NCBI GenBank assembly: GCA_963735005.1
Contig: CAVTJA010000011.1
Location: 1 to 12,305, forward strand
Origin: WTKG01 sp963735005
GTDB taxonomy: Bacteria > Actinomycetota > Actinomycetes > Actinomycetales > Demequinaceae
Reading direction: 5' to 3'
DNA: 12,305 nt
Below are positions 1 through 7,085 of this stretch, in pieces. The notes beneath the pieces are model-generated. The model saw only the letters and a list, made by a program, of their open reading frames with translations, was not told the origin of the DNA and did not search any database. The translations under genes were made by a program, and so were the position numbers. Within the stretch, counting starts at the first letter, position 1. Each line of letters opens with the position of its first letter.

Positions 1-374
1 AGTCCCACCGTTGAATCCAACCCACCGGCGATCGCCGTCGACACGGATGTCGCGAGAAACGTGGCGCTCGCCATGACGGCTGCCGCGTTCATGAGTCCGA
101 ACGCTGCGATCAGTCCGGCGAGCCACGAGTCGACCGACCGGAACAGGCGGAAGAAGTTCGCGGCGACGAGCGCCTGGGTAGCGACGACGCCGATCTCGAG
201 GGCGACTCCGACGCGGGCGAGGCCCTCGTGATCGACGATGTTGGCAGCGGTCGCGGAGGCATCGCCGTCCACGAGTATCTGGTTGCGGACGATGAGGAAG
301 CCGAGGAAGCCGGTGATGCCGAGCGCGAGGTACCAGGCTCCGGTCCAGCGGGCTGTCTTCTTGTGAATAATCAC
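1..374 (-). CDS. DUF4386-type integral membrane protein, 3' end outside the window
   Basis: The first 124 codons of a minus-strand gene are present; the C-terminus lies beyond the left edge. The GTG start at 374 is preceded by GGAG with seven bases between. The protein opens HKKTARWTGAWYLALGITGF, followed by a short polar segment and two to three further hydrophobic stretches (about residues 10-28, 50-70 and 78-110). The KTAR/WxG opening, the first helix, and the polar loop with 'ANIVDHEGLARVGVALEI' resemble the DUF4386 family, whose members are usually around 230 residues with about six helices. Biochemical function is unknown for that family. The gene starts 26 bases after the MDR oxidoreductase stop on the same strand, so co-transcription is likely. 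The family call rests on recalled motifs and should be treated as probable. Confidence 0.75.
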   Translation of the reverse strand, partial: MIIHKKTARWTGAWYLALGITGFLGFLIVRNQILVDGDASATAANIVDHEGLARVGVALEIGVVATQALVAANFFRLFRSVDSWLAGLIAAFGLMNAAAVMASATFLATSVSTAIAGGLDSTVG

Positions 375-400
375 TGTGGTTCTCCGTTGTTGAAGTGTCT

Positions 401-1438
401 TTAGGGGACGGTCACGACGACCTTGCCGGCCACGTGGCCGGATTCAAGGTGTTGGGCCGCCTCGACGATCCGTGCGATTGGGTAGGACTTGTCGATCACC
501 GCGCGAATCGCACCGGCTGCGACGTGGGCGTCGACCCGCGCGAGGTCGTCGCCTGACGTCCCTGCACGAGCGACCCGGACCTTGCGGCGCGTGACCTTGG
601 CGCCGACGATCGCGCGCAGCATCGGCCCGGCGGGGCCGAGCATTTTGCCTCCACCACCGCCCGCGAAGGCAAACACGCCGCCCGGCCGAAGCACACGTAG
701 CGACCGGTGCCATGGCTGCGAGTACTGGGTCTCGATGAAGAGGTCAAACTTCTCGTCGATTTCCGTATAGTCCTCGGCGGTGTAGTCGACCACGCGGTCG
801 GCGCCGATCGATTGGACCCAGTCGGCGTTCCGCTGCGAGCACACTCCGACCACACGGCTCGCCCCGAGCGACTTTGCGAGTTGAACGGCAAGGTGACCGA
901 TTCCGCCGGAGGCGCCGTTGACGAGCACGGACTTTCCCTCCAGTGGTCCTTCCGCCAGTTTCAGTGAGGCCATCGCTGTCTGAAGGCACATGGGGAGGGC
1001 CGCCGCTTGCTCGAACGTGGTTCCTCGCGGGATCAGCGCGAGCCGGTCCACGTCGACCGCGACATATTGTGCGAGTGACCCGAGCGCGACCCCGCCATGC
1101 ACGAGGTCGCCCGGCGCGAAGTCCACGACGTTGGCGCCGACGCGCACGACCTCGCCTGCGAGGTCGGAGCCCAGTTGGGATCGAAACTTGGGCCGGCGAA
1201 GCCCTCGACCGAGGCGCACCAGCATCGGGTCTCCCCGATAGTGGCGCCAGTCGTAGGGGTTGAGCCCTGCGGCGTGTACGCGCACCAGAACCTCGTTCGC
1301 CGCGACAATCGGGACAGGGACGTCCGTGAGGCTGAGGACCTTTTCTGGAGCGCCATAGCGATTCCACACGACGGCCGTCATGGTTTTGGGTGGGGCCTGG
1401 TGCCGTTGGTGGCGTTGCGGTGCGGGTGTGGCTGGCAT
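401..1438 (-). CDS. Zinc-free MDR-family NAD(P)-dependent oxidoreductase (quinone oxidoreductase-like)
   Basis: A cytosolic medium-chain dehydrogenase/reductase of 345 residues. After a polar, poorly conserved leader of about 18 residues comes the GroES-like catalytic domain (TAVVWNRYGAPEKV, then HAAGLNPYDW and GSDLAGEVVRVG). A Rossmann domain follows, with the nucleotide-binding motif NGASGGIGHLAVQLAK near residues 174-189 and the usual family ending GHVAGKVVV. The Cys/His ligands of zinc alcohol dehydrogenases are absent, so this belongs with the quinone reductase/enoyl reductase-like branch (COG0604); the substrate cannot be read. Two ATGs are adjacent at 1441 and 1438. The second is chosen because GGAG lies five bases before it. 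A further in-frame ATG at 1381 matches the usual family N-terminus but has no ribosome binding site. The gene lies about 85 bases downstream of the XRE gene on the same strand, with no clear promoter between. Confidence 0.88.
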   Translation of the reverse strand: MPATPAPQRHQRHQAPPKTMTAVVWNRYGAPEKVLSLTDVPVPIVAANEVLVRVHAAGLNPYDWRHYRGDPMLVRLGRGLRRPKFRSQLGSDLAGEVVRVGANVVDFAPGDLVHGGVALGSLAQYVAVDVDRLALIPRGTTFEQAAALPMCLQTAMASLKLAEGPLEGKSVLVNGASGGIGHLAVQLAKSLGASRVVGVCSQRNADWVQSIGADRVVDYTAEDYTEIDEKFDLFIETQYSQPWHRSLRVLRPGGVFAFAGGGGGKMLGPAGPMLRAIVGAKVTRRKVRVARAGTSGDDLARVDAHVAAGAIRAVIDKSYPIARIVEAAQHLESGHVAGKVVVTVP

Positions 1439-1474
1439 CATTTCTCCTTCGCGTTTTTGGGTGCGTTCGACCAA

Positions 1475-1489
1475 GCCCGGGTGCCGGGC
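1475..1489 (-). terminator. Candidate GC-rich hairpin between XRE and MDR genes
   Basis: A perfect 6-3-6 inverted repeat (GCCCGG, GTG, CCGGGC) lies 35 bases past the XRE stop and upstream of the MDR start. No T-tract follows, so it could be a weak actinobacterial-type terminator or attenuator separating the membrane-protein cassette from the MDR gene, or simply a GC-rich chance hairpin. Confidence 0.3.
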
Positions 1490-1523
1490 GAGTGGGTTGC
1501 GCGGGGTCGGGGGTGCGGCGCTG

Positions 1524-1754
1524 CTAGTCCGCGTCCTCCTCGTCGGGGTACTGGAAGACGTCGTCGAGGGGTACCCCGAACGCCTTCGCGATCTGGAAGG
1601 CCATCTCCAGTGACGGCGAGTACCGTCCCTGCTCGATCGCGATGATGGTCTGCCGAGTGACGCCGACGGCTTCGGCCAGGTCGGCCTGCGTCATCTCACC
1701 CTTGGCAAACCGCAGCGCGCGGATCGAGTTGGTGACCTTGGTGGACTTTGGCAT
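1524..1754 (-). CDS. Small XRE-family (Cro/CI-type) transcriptional regulator
   Basis: A 76-residue single-domain DNA-binding protein. The helix-turn-helix spans about residues 8-62. The first helix pair reads MTQADLAEAVGVTRQTI, followed by the hallmark IEQGRYSPSLEMAFQIAKAF and GVPLDDVF, closely matching small COG1476-type regulators. There is no effector or dimerisation domain beyond a short acidic tail (PDEEDAD). The ATG at 1754 lies two bases after the stop of the preceding membrane-protein gene, so translation is coupled, and it is the last gene of a four-gene minus-strand cassette. Small regulators of this class are commonly found beside small membrane proteins. The likely role is repression of its own operon through the palindromes near 3107-3143, which is inference. 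A longer open frame continues upstream inside the neighbouring gene, but the tight junction and family length support the short form. Confidence 0.92.
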   Translation of the reverse strand: MPKSTKVTNSIRALRFAKGEMTQADLAEAVGVTRQTIIAIEQGRYSPSLEMAFQIAKAFGVPLDDVFQYPDEEDAD

Positions 1755-1756
1755 CT

Positions 1757-2203
1757 CTAGAAGCCCTCCCGGTACGCGCGCAGCTTCGCGACGCCGCCGC
1801 GGATGCCGCCGAGCATGCCGGCCAGGAACATCGCGTTGGCGATCCAGAAGTGGTCGACGCGTAGCATCGCCAGGACGATCACTGCGACCGTGCCGAGGCT
1901 CGTGAAGCGCATGCCCTTGAGGTTGCCGATCTTCTCGATCTCCTTGTCGCGGATGTCGCCGTCCTCGAAGTCCGGGTCCTCGCCGTGGCGCGTCGCCCGG
2001 ACGCCGTGGCCGATCGCCGAGGCGATGGTGCCGATGATGACGCCCACGATGACCGAGCCCATGGCCCAGATCATCGGGACGATCCAGCTGACGTCCTCGA
2101 TCGGGCGGTCCGCTGCGCGCGTGAGGACCACGGCGAAGTACGCGACCAGGATGAGCGGCATCACGATGACCTGCGCCCACACGGCGCGCTGGCTGACGGT
2201 CAT
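1757..2203 (-). CDS. Four-helix membrane protein, third of three tandem paralogues
   Basis: A 148-residue protein with four predicted membrane helices (about residues 9-28, 40-62, 101-115 and 119-137) and a charged cytosolic-type loop between helices two and three containing DIRDKEIEKIG. The segment RVDHFWIANAMF and the C-terminal AYREGF recur in the two upstream genes, marking all three as paralogues. The ATG at 2203 overlaps the stop of the preceding gene (ATGA), and the XRE start follows two bases after its own stop. I do not recognise a specific function. The architecture and the DxRDxxI loop loosely recall DUF2178-type small membrane proteins found beside small XRE regulators, but I cannot confirm that assignment. 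There is no signal peptide or catalytic motif. Confidence 0.85.
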   Translation of the reverse strand: MTVSQRAVWAQVIVMPLILVAYFAVVLTRAADRPIEDVSWIVPMIWAMGSVIVGVIIGTIASAIGHGVRATRHGEDPDFEDGDIRDKEIEKIGNLKGMRFTSLGTVAVIVLAMLRVDHFWIANAMFLAGMLGGIRGGVAKLRAYREGF

Positions 2204-2655
2204 GAGGGGATCCCTTCACGGTACGCGGCCGCTTTGGACGCCGAGCCGATGAAGGACGCGAACCATGCGCCGAGGAACAGGTTGTGCGCGACCCAGAAGG
2301 TGTCGACGCCCAGCGCCAGCAGGATGATCGTCACGAACACTGTGAGGCTCACGAGCCCGCCGCTGGTGGCGTCTCCGTAGCGGTCGATCTCGGCGTCGCG
2401 CGCGTCCTTGGCCTGGCCCTTCTGCCGGGCCCTCGCGATGCCGTAGCCGATGCCGTAGAGCCCGCCGCCGATCGCGAGGACCAGCAGCATCGGCCCTTGC
2501 CACGCTACCTTGGTGACCGATACGTCGTCCGTGAAGACGCGGGTGAGCACGATCGCGAGGTAGGCGGCGATGGAGATGATGGAGAGGCCGAGCCCGGCGT
2601 AGTGGTGCTTCTCCTCGAAGCCGATCTCGTCGGCCGGGATGTCGTTCTTAGCCAT
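2200..2655 (-). CDS. Four-helix membrane protein, second of three tandem paralogues
   Basis: A 151-residue protein with a polar N-terminus (MAKNDIPADEIGFEEKHHYA) and four predicted helices (about 19-38, 53-73, 100-117 and 121-141). The loop after helix two is highly charged and contains DARDAEIDRYGD, the counterpart of DERDRNVGRFAD and DIRDKEIEKIGN in its neighbours. The third and fourth helices carry GVDTFWVAHNLFLGAW and the protein ends AAAYREGIPS, again matching the family pattern. The GFEEKxxYA opening is shared with the upstream paralogue, so these two are probably the closest pair. Its ATG is two bases past the upstream stop, and its own stop overlaps the next ATG in ATGA, indicating strict co-translation. 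The frame stays open far upstream, but the operon junction and homologous N-terminus fix this start. Function unknown. Confidence 0.87.
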   Translation of the reverse strand: MAKNDIPADEIGFEEKHHYAGLGLSIISIAAYLAIVLTRVFTDDVSVTKVAWQGPMLLVLAIGGGLYGIGYGIARARQKGQAKDARDAEIDRYGDATSGGLVSLTVFVTIILLALGVDTFWVAHNLFLGAWFASFIGSASKAAAYREGIPS

Positions 2656-2657
2656 GG

Positions 2658-3080
2658 CTAGGCGCCCTTCCGGTAGATGACTGACCGCGCGACGACGCCG
2701 GTGACCGCGGCGAGCACATACGCGCCGTAGATCGCGTTGGCGATCCAGAACGTGTCCGCGTCCGCGAGCGCCAGTGCGAACGGGCCCACGATCAGGGACG
2801 CGAAGATGATGTAGGTGATCTGGTCGGCGAACCGACCGACGTTGCGGTCGCGCTCGTCGGTCTTGTCGGCCTCCTTGGGGTTCGAGGCGCGGGCGAACAT
2901 CCCGAAGACCATGTTCGCGACGATGCCGGCGCCGATCGCCCACAGCAGGGTGCGCACGTACGAGATGTCCGCGACGGCGTCCGCGTTCGCGACCTTGGTG
3001 AAGAGCCACGCGAAATACGTGCCACCTACCAGCAGCGCGGCGAGGCCGTACGCCCACTGGTTCTTCTCTTCGAAACCCAT
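2658..3080 (-). CDS. Four-helix membrane protein, first of three tandem paralogues
   Basis: A 140-residue protein opening MGFEEKNQWAYGLAALLVGG. Four hydrophobic segments lie at about 10-29, 42-64, 88-107 and 112-133, with a charged loop holding TDERDRNVGRFADQ between the second and third. DADTFWIANAIYGAY and the ending VIYRKGA match the two downstream genes. The start at 3080 is chosen over an in-frame ATG at 3110 because GGAG lies five bases upstream of 3080, the upstream ATG lacks a binding site and would fall at about the predicted transcription start, and the shorter form aligns with the GFEEK opening of the next gene. It is the promoter-proximal gene of the cassette. Function unknown; a DUF2178-like relationship is only a suggestion. 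Confidence 0.87.
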   Translation of the reverse strand: MGFEEKNQWAYGLAALLVGGTYFAWLFTKVANADAVADISYVRTLLWAIGAGIVANMVFGMFARASNPKEADKTDERDRNVGRFADQITYIIFASLIVGPFALALADADTFWIANAIYGAYVLAAVTGVVARSVIYRKGA

Positions 3081-3106
3081 GATGACTCCAATGTAAAGAA
3101 ACTCTG

Positions 3107-3120
3107 ACATTGATGAATGT
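3107..3120. promoter_or_regulatory. Palindrome at the -10 region of the cassette promoter (candidate XRE operator)
   Basis: ACATT-GATG-AATGT is a perfect 5-4-5 inverted repeat covering most of the -10 box and the predicted transcription start. AATGTAA also recurs directly at 3090-3096 and 3116-3122. Size and position fit an operator for the small XRE protein encoded at the end of the same operon; the pairing is inference. Confidence 0.5.
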
Positions 3121-3144
3121 AAGGCCTTGCTGACATCGTGTCAA
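3116..3144 (-). promoter_or_regulatory. Near-consensus housekeeping promoter for the membrane-protein/XRE cassette
   Basis: Read on the minus strand, a perfect -35 box TTGACA (3144-3139) is separated by exactly 17 bases from TACATT (3121-3116), which matches four of six positions of the -10 consensus. This predicts transcription from about 3109 and a leader of roughly 29 bases with GGAG before the ATG at 3080. The flanking DNA is clearly more AT-rich than the genes around it. Confidence 0.75.
3131..3143. promoter_or_regulatory. Palindrome overlapping the -35 box of the cassette promoter
   Basis: TGACA-TCG-TGTCA is a perfect 5-3-5 inverted repeat that shares five bases with the TTGACA -35 element. 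It could be a second operator half for the XRE regulator or for another factor. Since TTGACA itself supplies one arm, the symmetry is partly enforced by the promoter. Confidence 0.4.
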
Positions 3145-3171
3145 GTTTTCTATACATCACGTCCGCGAGGG

Positions 3172-3968
3172 TTAGGGGCTCGCCCTGCGCGCGACGACAG
3201 CGACGGCGTCGATGTCTTCCCGCTCGACGATGCTCGCGGCGAGCCCAGCGCGCTCGCACGCCGCGACGGTTCGGCCCGCAAGCGCCTCGCTGGTCTCGAG
3301 GATCAGCGCGCCGGCGGGCTTGAGCAGTCTCGCGGCGGCCGCCGCGACGCCCGCCTGCACGGTGGTGCCGTCGGGGCCGCCGTCGAGCGAGATGCTCGGC
3401 TCGAATTTGCGGGCTTCTCTGGGCATGAAGGCGATCTCGCCCGTGGGTACGTACGGCGCGCACGCGACCACCATGTCCACGGCGCCCGCGAGCCCCGGGG
3501 GCAGCGGCGCGTCGAGGTCGCCCACGTACACCTCTGCGCCGGTGTCGGCGAGGTTGCGTCGTGCGAAGCCGGCCGCCGCGTCGTCGATGTCGGCCGCGTG
3601 CAAGATCACGTCCGGCCGGCGCGCCGCGATGGCCGCGCTGATCGCCCCGGAGCCGCAACACAGTTCGACGGCGGTCGCGCCGCGGCGGGGCGAGTACGTG
3701 CGGCCTGGTCAACCAGCAACTCGCTGCGCGCGCGGGGCACGAACACGCCGGGCCCTACCGCGCATCGGACGCCCGCGAAGTCCGCCCACCCGACCACGTA
3801 CTCCAGCGGCTCGCCGGCGAGGCGGCGCGAGAGGAGGTCCTCCAGCGCCGCCCCGCGCGCGGCCTCCGCGAGCAGGATCTCGGCCTCGTCCTCCGCGAAC
3901 ACGCTCCCCGCGGCGCGCAGCCGCGCGGCGATGCGCGCGACGGTGTCGCGAGGTGTTGCTGCGGCCAT
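3172..3968 (-). pseudogene. PrmC/HemK-related protein-(glutamine-N5) methyltransferase, frameshifted
   Basis: The N-terminal part (3968 to about 3690) encodes the helical domain and the family segment RLAGEPLEYVVGWADF...GPGVFVPRARSELLVDQA. The SAM-binding domain is in another frame: VELCCGSGAISAAIAARRP, then the Asp-containing LHAADID and DGGPDG, through to the TAA at 3172. Adding one base to the CCCC run (GGGG at 3687-3690 on the plus strand) restores a continuous protein of 265 residues, the usual length for the actinobacterial PrmC-related group of unknown substrate (TIGR03704-like). The catalytic (N/D)PPY motif, typically NAPY in this group, reads CAPY here, so the Asn that holds the substrate glutamine is replaced. 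The intact enzyme would transfer a methyl group from SAM to a protein glutamine. The frameshift may be real or a sequencing error. The start at 3968 has AGGGGA upstream. The gene stands alone between two minus-strand operons. Confidence 0.8.
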
Positions 3969-4023
3969 GAAGTCCCCTAGGCGGTGAGGCGATAGCCCAG
4001 TCTAGGAGCGCCGCCGCGGCCGG

Positions 4024-6369
4024 CTAGGCCGAGCGTTCGCGCACCACCTTCGCGATGTCGACGTGCTTGATCGCTCGGGCCGCCGGCCACTGCGAGATTG
4101 CCGCGGCGGCCAGGACGCCAAGCGCCGTCGCGGGCAAGACCCACCACTGCCACACGAGGTCGATCGAGAACAGGTCGCTTGAGAAGCTCGCGAGGAACGC
4201 CTTGGCGGCGAGCACCCCCAGCCCAAGCCCGAACGGCAGCCCGAGCGCGGTCGCGACCAGGCTTTCGGTGGCGATCGTCCCCGCGACCTTGCGTAGCGGG
4301 ACTCCGGCGGCGCGAAGCGTCGCGAGCTCGTTCGTGCGCTCGACGATGTTCACGGCCATCGTCACGTAGATGACGGCGAGGGCCAGGACTGCGCCGAGCG
4401 CGATCATGACGCCCGCGAAGGCCCAGAACAGTCCCAGGTACTGGTCTACGGTCTGGGCTAGCGCCTTCGCGTCGACATACGCGACCACGCCGGACTCGCC
4501 GGTGATCGTGTTGCGCATGGCGTCGCGGTCTACGCCGTCGTCGAAGCCGACTACGAAGGTGGTGACGCCCGTGTCCGGGAGCAGGGTCGACGCGAACTCC
4601 TCCGACGAATAGACGGTGGTGCCGAGCGGCTCGTTGAGCAGGCCCACCAGGGTTACCGAGCGGCTGTCGGTGTCCGTCGCCAGGGTGATGGTGTCGCCCA
4701 CGCTCACGTCGAGCGCGTCGGCGAGCGCCTGGCCGGCGAGGACGCCGTCCTTGGGGAGATCAATGTACGAGCCGTCAGTGCTGCGGAAGCCGTGCAGCGT
4801 CGTGCCAGGCTCGAAGCCGCGCAGCGACGTCGCGTAGGTCAGGTCACCCGACGATGCCACGATCGAGCCGAGCGACGTGGGCTCGACGATCGCGACGCCA
4901 GGCACGCCCGCGAGCACCTGCGGCGCTTGGCCGGCGACGGTCGAGTCAACGGAGACAGACGCGTCCTCCTTGTTGATTTCGTGGAACTGCACGTGGAGCG
5001 CGTCGAGCATGCTCGTCACGAGGCCGATGGTGGCGAGCACAAGCACCATGGCAAGCACGGAGCCGAGCATCGTCGCGAGGGTGCGGCGGCGGCTGCGGCC
5101 GACGTCGCGGAGCGCCATCCTGACGGTCGCGGGGAGGCGGTCGAGGCGCGCGACGAACCGCGCCCAGGGGCCCGGCTTGGGTGGCGGCGCCACCGACCTC
5201 ATGGCCTCGGCGGGCGCGGTGCGGGACGCGGTGATCGCGGGCGCGAGCGCGCCGAGCACGCCCACCACCACGCCGAACAGCAGGCCGTTCAGCACCAGCG
5301 CGGGGTGAAAGTTCACGACCGTGTCGGGGATGCCGAGCGCGCCTGTGTACGCCTTGGTAACCGCGCTGTTCGCCAGCAGCCCCAGCGCGACTCCGACGAC
5401 CGATCCGAGCAACCCGACGGCAAGGCCCTGGCCAAGGTAGTGACGCAGCACGCGGCCGCGGCGAGCGCCCGATGCCATGAGTGTGCCGATGATCGGGCGC
5501 TCCTGGAGGATGCGGCGCGCGAGGAGCACGTACGACGCGACGGCGGCGGCGGTCAGGAACAGCATCGGGAAGGCCACGGACATCTCGTTGAAGCCGTCGA
5601 GGTCCTCCTGCAGGGTGGCCTGCGAGGCCTGGTCCTGCCACGGGGTGACGTCGGCCGCACCCGCGCCGCGCATCTTCGCGGTGACCGCAGCTTCCGTGCC
5701 GGACGGTGCGTCGCTTGGCAGGGTTACAAGAGCCTGGTTGGGGCCAGTGCCCGCCCACTGTTCGGCGAGCGCTTCGGGGACGAACAGCACTGCGAACGAC
5801 TTCGAGTCGCTCAGCACGTCCTGGCGGTTGCGCGCAGGCCAGATGTATTCGGCGGACACGGCGACGCCGGCCACCGTGACGTCGTTCCACTGGCCGCCCG
5901 CGAACACGCTCACGGTGTCGCCGACGGAGATGTTGAACGCCTCGGCCGCGTGCTTCTCGACGAGCGCCTGCCCCGACGCGGAGTCCAGGTACGCACCGTC
6001 GATCACGTCGATGTCGCCCACCGCGGGGCGCTCGCCCACGGGCATGCCGACGATTCGGCCGACAAGCGTGGTGCCGTCGATCTTCAGCGGCGGGTCGTTC
6101 TGGACCCGCGTGGTGGCGCGCTCGGCGCCAGCGCCAAGCGCGGCGTCGGCCACCTGCGACGCGTTCCCGCCGGTGGCGGTGAGGTCGGCGAAGTGGAGCC
6201 GGTCGTAGGTGCCTTGATAGGAGGCCTTCAGGTTGAGGAACGCCCCGGCGGTCGCGACGTACAGCAGCACGCCAAGCATGATGGTGATGGCCACCGCGAT
6301 GACCTGTCCACGCTGGCGGCGCAGGTCGCGGATGCCCTTGAGTGTTGTGGCTCGCATCGTGATTACCAC
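4024..6369 (-). CDS. ABC transporter permease with duplicated FtsX domain
   Basis: A 781-residue inner-membrane permease of the type VII (MacB/FtsX) class. It has two repeats, each with one N-terminal helix, a large extracytoplasmic domain and three clustered helices: helices near 22-44, 264-284, 311-333 and 358-381, then 429-452, 647-670, 698-722 and 741-762. The second FtsX block has the diagnostic ERTNELATLRAAGVPLRKV coupling region; the first has QERPIIGTLMASGARRGRVL. Extracytoplasmic parts contain the MacB-like 'GDTVSV' and 'SVGDTITL' strands. The GTG at 6369 overlaps the ATPase stop by seven bases and has GAAGG four bases upstream; an ATG at 6357 (MRATTLKGI) is the alternative. Such proteins work mechanically, pulling substrates such as lipoproteins, peptides or antibiotics from the membrane or driving envelope enzymes. 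The substrate here is not evident. It is the last gene of the TetR-ATPase-permease operon. Confidence 0.94.
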   Translation of the reverse strand: MVITMRATTLKGIRDLRRQRGQVIAVAITIMLGVLLYVATAGAFLNLKASYQGTYDRLHFADLTATGGNASQVADAALGAGAERATTRVQNDPPLKIDGTTLVGRIVGMPVGERPAVGDIDVIDGAYLDSASGQALVEKHAAEAFNISVGDTVSVFAGGQWNDVTVAGVAVSAEYIWPARNRQDVLSDSKSFAVLFVPEALAEQWAGTGPNQALVTLPSDAPSGTEAAVTAKMRGAGAADVTPWQDQASQATLQEDLDGFNEMSVAFPMLFLTAAAVASYVLLARRILQERPIIGTLMASGARRGRVLRHYLGQGLAVGLLGSVVGVALGLLANSAVTKAYTGALGIPDTVVNFHPALVLNGLLFGVVVGVLGALAPAITASRTAPAEAMRSVAPPPKPGPWARFVARLDRLPATVRMALRDVGRSRRRTLATMLGSVLAMVLVLATIGLVTSMLDALHVQFHEINKEDASVSVDSTVAGQAPQVLAGVPGVAIVEPTSLGSIVASSGDLTYATSLRGFEPGTTLHGFRSTDGSYIDLPKDGVLAGQALADALDVSVGDTITLATDTDSRSVTLVGLLNEPLGTTVYSSEEFASTLLPDTGVTTFVVGFDDGVDRDAMRNTITGESGVVAYVDAKALAQTVDQYLGLFWAFAGVMIALGAVLALAVIYVTMAVNIVERTNELATLRAAGVPLRKVAGTIATESLVATALGLPFGLGLGVLAAKAFLASFSSDLFSIDLVWQWWVLPATALGVLAAAAISQWPAARAIKHVDIAKVVRERSA

Positions 6370-7085
6370 GTCACCTTCGCGGCCGGGAGCGGCTTGGCGT
6401 TCTTCTCGACGCTGCGAATCTTGCCGTCGACGACGGTGACGACGCGGTCCGCGATCTGCGCGACTGACGCGTTGTGGGTGACGATGATAATCGTCTTGCC
6501 CTCGCGGTGCAGGCGCTGCATGAGCTCGAGGATCTGGCGGCCCGTAGCGAGGTCGAGCGCTCCTGTGGGTTCGTCGGCCAACAGGATGTTGGGTTCAGTA
6601 GCGAGGGCCCTAGCCAGCGCGACCCGCTGCTGCTGGCCGCCGGACAGTTGGGCGGGGAAGTTGTTGGCGCGGTCGCCGAGGCCCACGTCCTCCAGCAGGG
6701 ACTTGACCTTCGTTTTGTTGCCCCGGTCGGTGAGTTCGATGATGACGTCGACGTTCTCCTTGGCGGTGAGCGTCGGGATCAGGTTGAAGAACTGGAAGAC
6801 GAAGCCCACGTTCTCGCGCCGGAAGTCGCTGAGGTCACCCGGGTTGCGCCCCGAGATCTCGTTGCCGGCGACGTTGACGCTGCCGCTGGTGGCGGAGTCG
6901 ATGCCGCCGATGATGTTGCACAGGGTGGTCTTGCCGGAGCCAGACGGGCCCAGGATGACGACAAGCTCGCCGGCGTCGATGTGTAGGTCGACGCCCTTGA
7001 GGGCGTGCACGGCCGCGGCGCCCGTGCCGAACGTCTTGGTGACGTCCTTGAGCGTCACGCTACCGTCGGTAATCGTGGTGGTCAT
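6363..7085 (-). CDS. ABC transporter ATP-binding protein (LolD/MacB type)
   Basis: A 240-residue nucleotide-binding subunit with every catalytic element: Walker A GPSGSGKTT (about 46-54), Q-loop Gln98 in FVFQFFNLIP, signature LSGGQQQRVALARAL (147-161), Walker B ILLADEPTGALD (167-178) and the switch histidine in VTHN (His204). The ADEPTGALD and NLIPTLTAKENV segments are typical of the LolD/MacB/FtsE group that pairs with FtsX permeases. The ATG at 7085 overlaps the TetR stop in ATGA, and GGAG lies five bases upstream. The stop lies inside the start region of the permease, so the three proteins are co-translated and the ATPase should dimerise under the downstream permease. Confidence 0.96.
   Translation of the reverse strand: MTTTITDGSVTLKDVTKTFGTGAAAVHALKGVDLHIDAGELVVILGPSGSGKTTLCNIIGGIDSATSGSVNVAGNEISGRNPGDLSDFRRENVGFVFQFFNLIPTLTAKENVDVIIELTDRGNKTKVKSLLEDVGLGDRANNFPAQLSGGQQQRVALARALATEPNILLADEPTGALDLATGRQILELMQRLHREGKTIIIVTHNASVAQIADRVVTVVDGKIRSVEKNAKPLPAAKVTW

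Noticed and set aside
1524..2219. XRE protein as the C-terminal part of a longer 231-residue protein
   Set aside because: The extension is an out-of-frame reading of the upstream membrane-protein gene; the family length and the two-base junction favour the 76-residue form.
2658..3110. ATG at 3110 as the start of the first membrane-protein gene
   Set aside because: It falls at about the predicted transcription start and lacks a ribosome binding site. ATG 3080 has GGAG at five bases and matches the N-terminus of the paralogue.
3172..3609. The methyltransferase C-terminal half as an independent gene starting at GTG 3609
   Set aside because: The start lies inside the Rossmann domain, after the SAM-binding glycine motif has already been encoded upstream in the same frame. 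The GTGA overlap is a by-product of the frameshift.
3976..4004. CCTAG...CTAGG inverted repeat between the permease and methyltransferase genes as a terminator
   Set aside because: The arms are only five bases, the loop is about 19 bases, and no T-tract follows; this is compatible with chance.
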